Assembly (NCBI GenBank): GCA_038234715.1 | Contig: JBBQTD010000021.1 | Coordinates: forward strand, 1-52,012 | Reading direction: 5' to 3' | DNA from: SZAS-103 sp038234715 | GTDB taxonomy: Bacteria; Pseudomonadota; Gammaproteobacteria; Xanthomonadales; Xanthomonadaceae | DNA length: 52,012 nt | Shown here: positions 50,490 through 52,012 of the stretch, piece by piece | Layout: each line of letters begins with the position of its first letter | Numbering within the stretch: position 1 is the stretch's first letter | The notes under the pieces: generated by a model | The model's database searches: none | The model's input: only the letters and a program-made list of their open reading frames with translations | What the model was told of the DNA's origin: nothing | Translations under genes and position numbers: made by a program

Positions 50490-50573
50490 GGGAGAGGGGT
50501 GCTCTTGATCCAGAAGACCCAAAGCACGCCAAAGCGCCCTCTCCCCAACCCCTCTCCCGCAAGGGGCGAGGGG
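50462..50573. repeat. REP-like palindrome (BIME-type) after the small partner gene
   Basis: Perfect 11-bp outer arms CCCCTCGCCCC (50462-50472) and GGGGCGAGGGG (50563-50573) enclose further inverted GGGGAGAGGGGT / CCCTCTCCCC-type sequences. It belongs to the same family as 25860 and 47581 and provides the 3' end of the small gene. Confidence 0.75.
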
Positions 50574-50780
50574 CTTTCCCGGCTCCTTCCGGCGTTACAA
50601 CATCTGGTTCGCAAACATCACCGCTCCGTCGCTCCAGTTGCTCGTCCGGCTGCGTCCAAGAGCCACATGCCTTGCTCCCCTCTGCAGATGCGTGATCTAC
50701 GCCTTTGCACCGCACAGCCCACGCTTCGCCCCGCTGTTCCTGGCGTTCGATCTTCCGCAACCACGCTGCAACCGCCCGAA

Positions 50781-51135
50781 ACCAGACTTCGATTGATCGG
50801 GACCAAACTTCGATCGCTCGAAACCAAACTTCGATTGCTCGAAACCAAACTTCGATTGCTCGAAACCAAGCTTCGTTTGCCTGACCAAGGCTTGGCCCGC
50901 AGCAAACCAGGCTTCGTTTGCACCGGACATGACTTCGGTTGGTCCGGACCAAACCTCGATTGCTCCGCACAAGACTTCGATTGGTGCTGACAAGACTTCG
51001 ATTGCAGCCGACAAGACTTCGATTGCACCGCACCAAACCTTGTTCGCCCGAACCAAACTTCGATTGCTCGAAACAAGACTTCGCTTGCACGGGACCAAGC
51101 TTCGATTGCTGCGGACCAAACGTTGGTTGGAGGAA
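50781..51135. repeat. Degenerate 21-bp tandem repeat array (about 17 units)
   Basis: Units of the form ACCAAACTTCGATTGCTCGAA repeat with 21-bp spacing from 50781. Three consecutive near-identical units start at 50802, 50823 and 50844; another clean copy is at 51052. Others vary as ACAAGACTTCGATTGCAGCCG or ACCAAGCTTCGATTGCTGCGG, with rare 19-22-bp units. Decayed copies continue to about 51200. As 21 is a multiple of 3 the array is open in several frames on both strands (heptads such as TKLRLLE), but none has a convincing start or gene context. It looks like a minisatellite. Confidence 0.85.
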
Positions 51136-51515
51136 AAATGGTCTTGAATGGACGCGACCAAACCCTGCCGGCAGCGAGACAAACTTTGGCCGCAGCCGAC
51201 GCAGCCTTGGGCGTATGCAGCAAATCGTTGAAATCAAGCAGCAAGGACGTGGTGGCCGCGACCAAGACGGTTGCAGTCGCCGCCCTGCCTCGCCCGCGTT
51301 GAGCTCACGCTGAGGCCAATGCCGACAAGACGATGCCCGCATGAATCCAAGTATAACGGCAGCCGGGTACCTACGCGGTTATCTGCTCCCAATACTTCGT
51401 TCGGTTGTCCGTCGTTGCGTCCACAGGCTGATGCTCAGAGTCGCGATCTCAGGGGCCACCCTTTTCCTACCCTTATCCGTAGAATTCAATCGTTCGCGAT
51501 TTCGGGAAATGCTGC
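51136..51515. other. Region between the repeat array and the DUF1444-like gene
   Basis: No supported gene. The left part (to about 51310) contains faded 21-bp units and a short open frame from 51138. The right part holds the presumed promoter of the gene at 51516. No terminator or strong repeat is visible. Confidence 0.4.
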
Positions 51516-51887
51516 ATGTCGCTGATATTGGAGTTGCTGGGTTTCAAACCTTCGCTTGACGGCTTCGTCGCACGTCTGCTGCACGCGTTGCCACGTCAGC
51601 AAGCACAGGAGTGGACCTACGACAAGAGTGCGGTGACGCTCGCGAATACAGAGGGCTCGCAGGTTTCGCTTACCAACATGTTTCTCGAATACCGCACCGC
51701 GAAGGCGTTGGCACGCGGCGACCTGATCCGAAAATACGTCGATACCATCGGGTCTATCGGCCGGGAGATCCCGCAGCTGTGGGTCGCTGCCGCCCGGAAC
51801 CTGATTGCGGTCGTGCGGTCCTGCCACGTCCGAACAACGACCGAGATCGGCAGCCGCGATACGCCGAATACGCTAGGGAAGGTCTGA
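51516..51887 (+). pseudogene. DUF1444-like protein, 3' truncated by an insertion element
   Basis: The ATG at 51516 opens MSLILELLGFKPSLDGFVARLLHAL…WTYDKSAVTL…SLTNMFLEYRTA…WVAAARNLIAVVRS. The order of a short N-terminal helix, a beta hairpin, the LxNxxxEY region and the 'LLPVIRS'-like segment matches the beginning of YtpQ/DUF1444 proteins, which are about 260-270 residues long. Here the frame ends after 123 residues, and the last four or so codons (LGKV) lie in the putative IS end starting at 51877. The function of the family is unknown. The call rests on pattern resemblance. Confidence 0.5.
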
Positions 51888-52012
51888 ATAAGTCACCGGG
51901 AAAGATTTGACCGGCGAATTTTCGTGTTCTCGACGCGCGTGATTCATTCCAGACCCGCTGAGTTGCTGGAATCGCGTTCAAAGCATCATTTAGCGTCGCT
52001 TTCTGCGGCTTT
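51877..52012. mobile_element. Putative IS5-family left end, continuing beyond the window
   Basis: GGAAGGTCTGAATAAGTC at 51877 resembles terminal inverted repeats of IS5-group elements in Xanthomonadales. It is preceded directly by CTAG (51873-51876), which fits the YTAR target used by that group. The element would disrupt the DUF1444-like gene. No transposase is visible before the window ends, so the call relies on the end sequence, the target and the sudden loss of gene homology. Confidence 0.45.

Noticed and set aside
50781..51135. CRISPR array
   Set aside because: Units are directly contiguous 21-mers without spacers, and there are no cas genes nearby.
49948..51342. A 464-codon minus-strand open frame through the 21-bp array
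   Set aside because: It runs antisense through the nucleotidyltransferase gene and two repeats; the array is open in several frames because its period is a multiple of three.

Overview
The window is GC-rich chromosomal DNA with tightly packed genes, many 4-base stop/start overlaps, and long antisense open frames that come from base composition. Gene content points to a gammaproteobacterium of the Xanthomonadales (Lysobacterales), possibly Rhodanobacteraceae. The supporting features are a HisRS that begins at a TTG with the order-typical MIKPRT start, mtnB-mtnD-mtnC beside rmuC, an EF-P-like YeiP/EfpL, a full leucine-degradation set, a fused isobutyryl-CoA mutase, and RAYT/REP-type hairpins. 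The taxonomic placement is inference; no 16S or other marker is present.

Layout. 1-6.0 kb is a decaying accessory stretch: a possible transposase end, a truncated CPBP protease, a frameshifted LysR gene, a secreted protein of unknown role, a DUF1624-like remnant with an in-frame amber codon, an intact CPBP protease, small membrane proteins, a GNAT enzyme and three GGGGTC/GGGGAC-type hairpins. 6.5-14.8 kb holds surface and secreted proteins: an RHS/YD-repeat protein without a recognisable toxin tip, a DUF5329 protein, a PAP2 phosphatase with an altered motif, and a large repeat-containing secreted protein. 15.4-25.1 kb is mostly housekeeping: tRNA-Pro(CGG), hisS overlapping an unusually long histidine-ammonia-lyase-like gene, a C13 (legumain-like) peptidase, the methionine-salvage genes mtnB-mtnD-mtnC, rmuC and an APC permease. 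25.3-28.3 kb carries a Nudix hydrolase, efpL with a small membrane protein, an SDR dehydrogenase and a GNAT enzyme.

28.4-42.9 kb is a leucine/isovalerate catabolic island on the minus strand. Read in the direction of transcription it runs: leucine dehydrogenase, isovaleryl-CoA dehydrogenase, thiolase, two alanine-rich lipoproteins, methylcrotonyl-CoA carboxylase beta, methylglutaconyl-CoA hydratase, VOC protein, cupin, methylcrotonyl-CoA carboxylase alpha (biotin subunit), lipoprotein, HMG-CoA lyase. The core order matches liuA-B-C-D-E, with unrelated genes inserted. These enzymes would take leucine to acetyl-CoA and acetoacetate. An opposite-strand iron-uptake-like module (FTR1 permease, cupredoxin, envelope protein) with a possible Fur box splits the island between mccB and the hydratase.

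43-52 kb contains two paralogous YXWGXW-repeat secreted proteins (three repeats and one repeat), a Sel1/prolyl-4-hydroxylase fusion, and IcmF (B12-dependent isobutyryl-CoA mutase fused to its GTPase chaperone). A REP-like palindrome sits in frame inside IcmF. Then come a nucleotidyltransferase with a small partner gene, a degenerate 21-bp tandem repeat array, and a DUF1444-like gene cut off by what looks like an IS5-family end at the right edge.

The most distinctive signals are the CCCTCTCCC-type palindromes that have become coding sequence in three genes, the 21-bp minisatellite, the iron module nested in the leucine island, and the unassigned genes translationally coupled to the mcc/hmgL operon.
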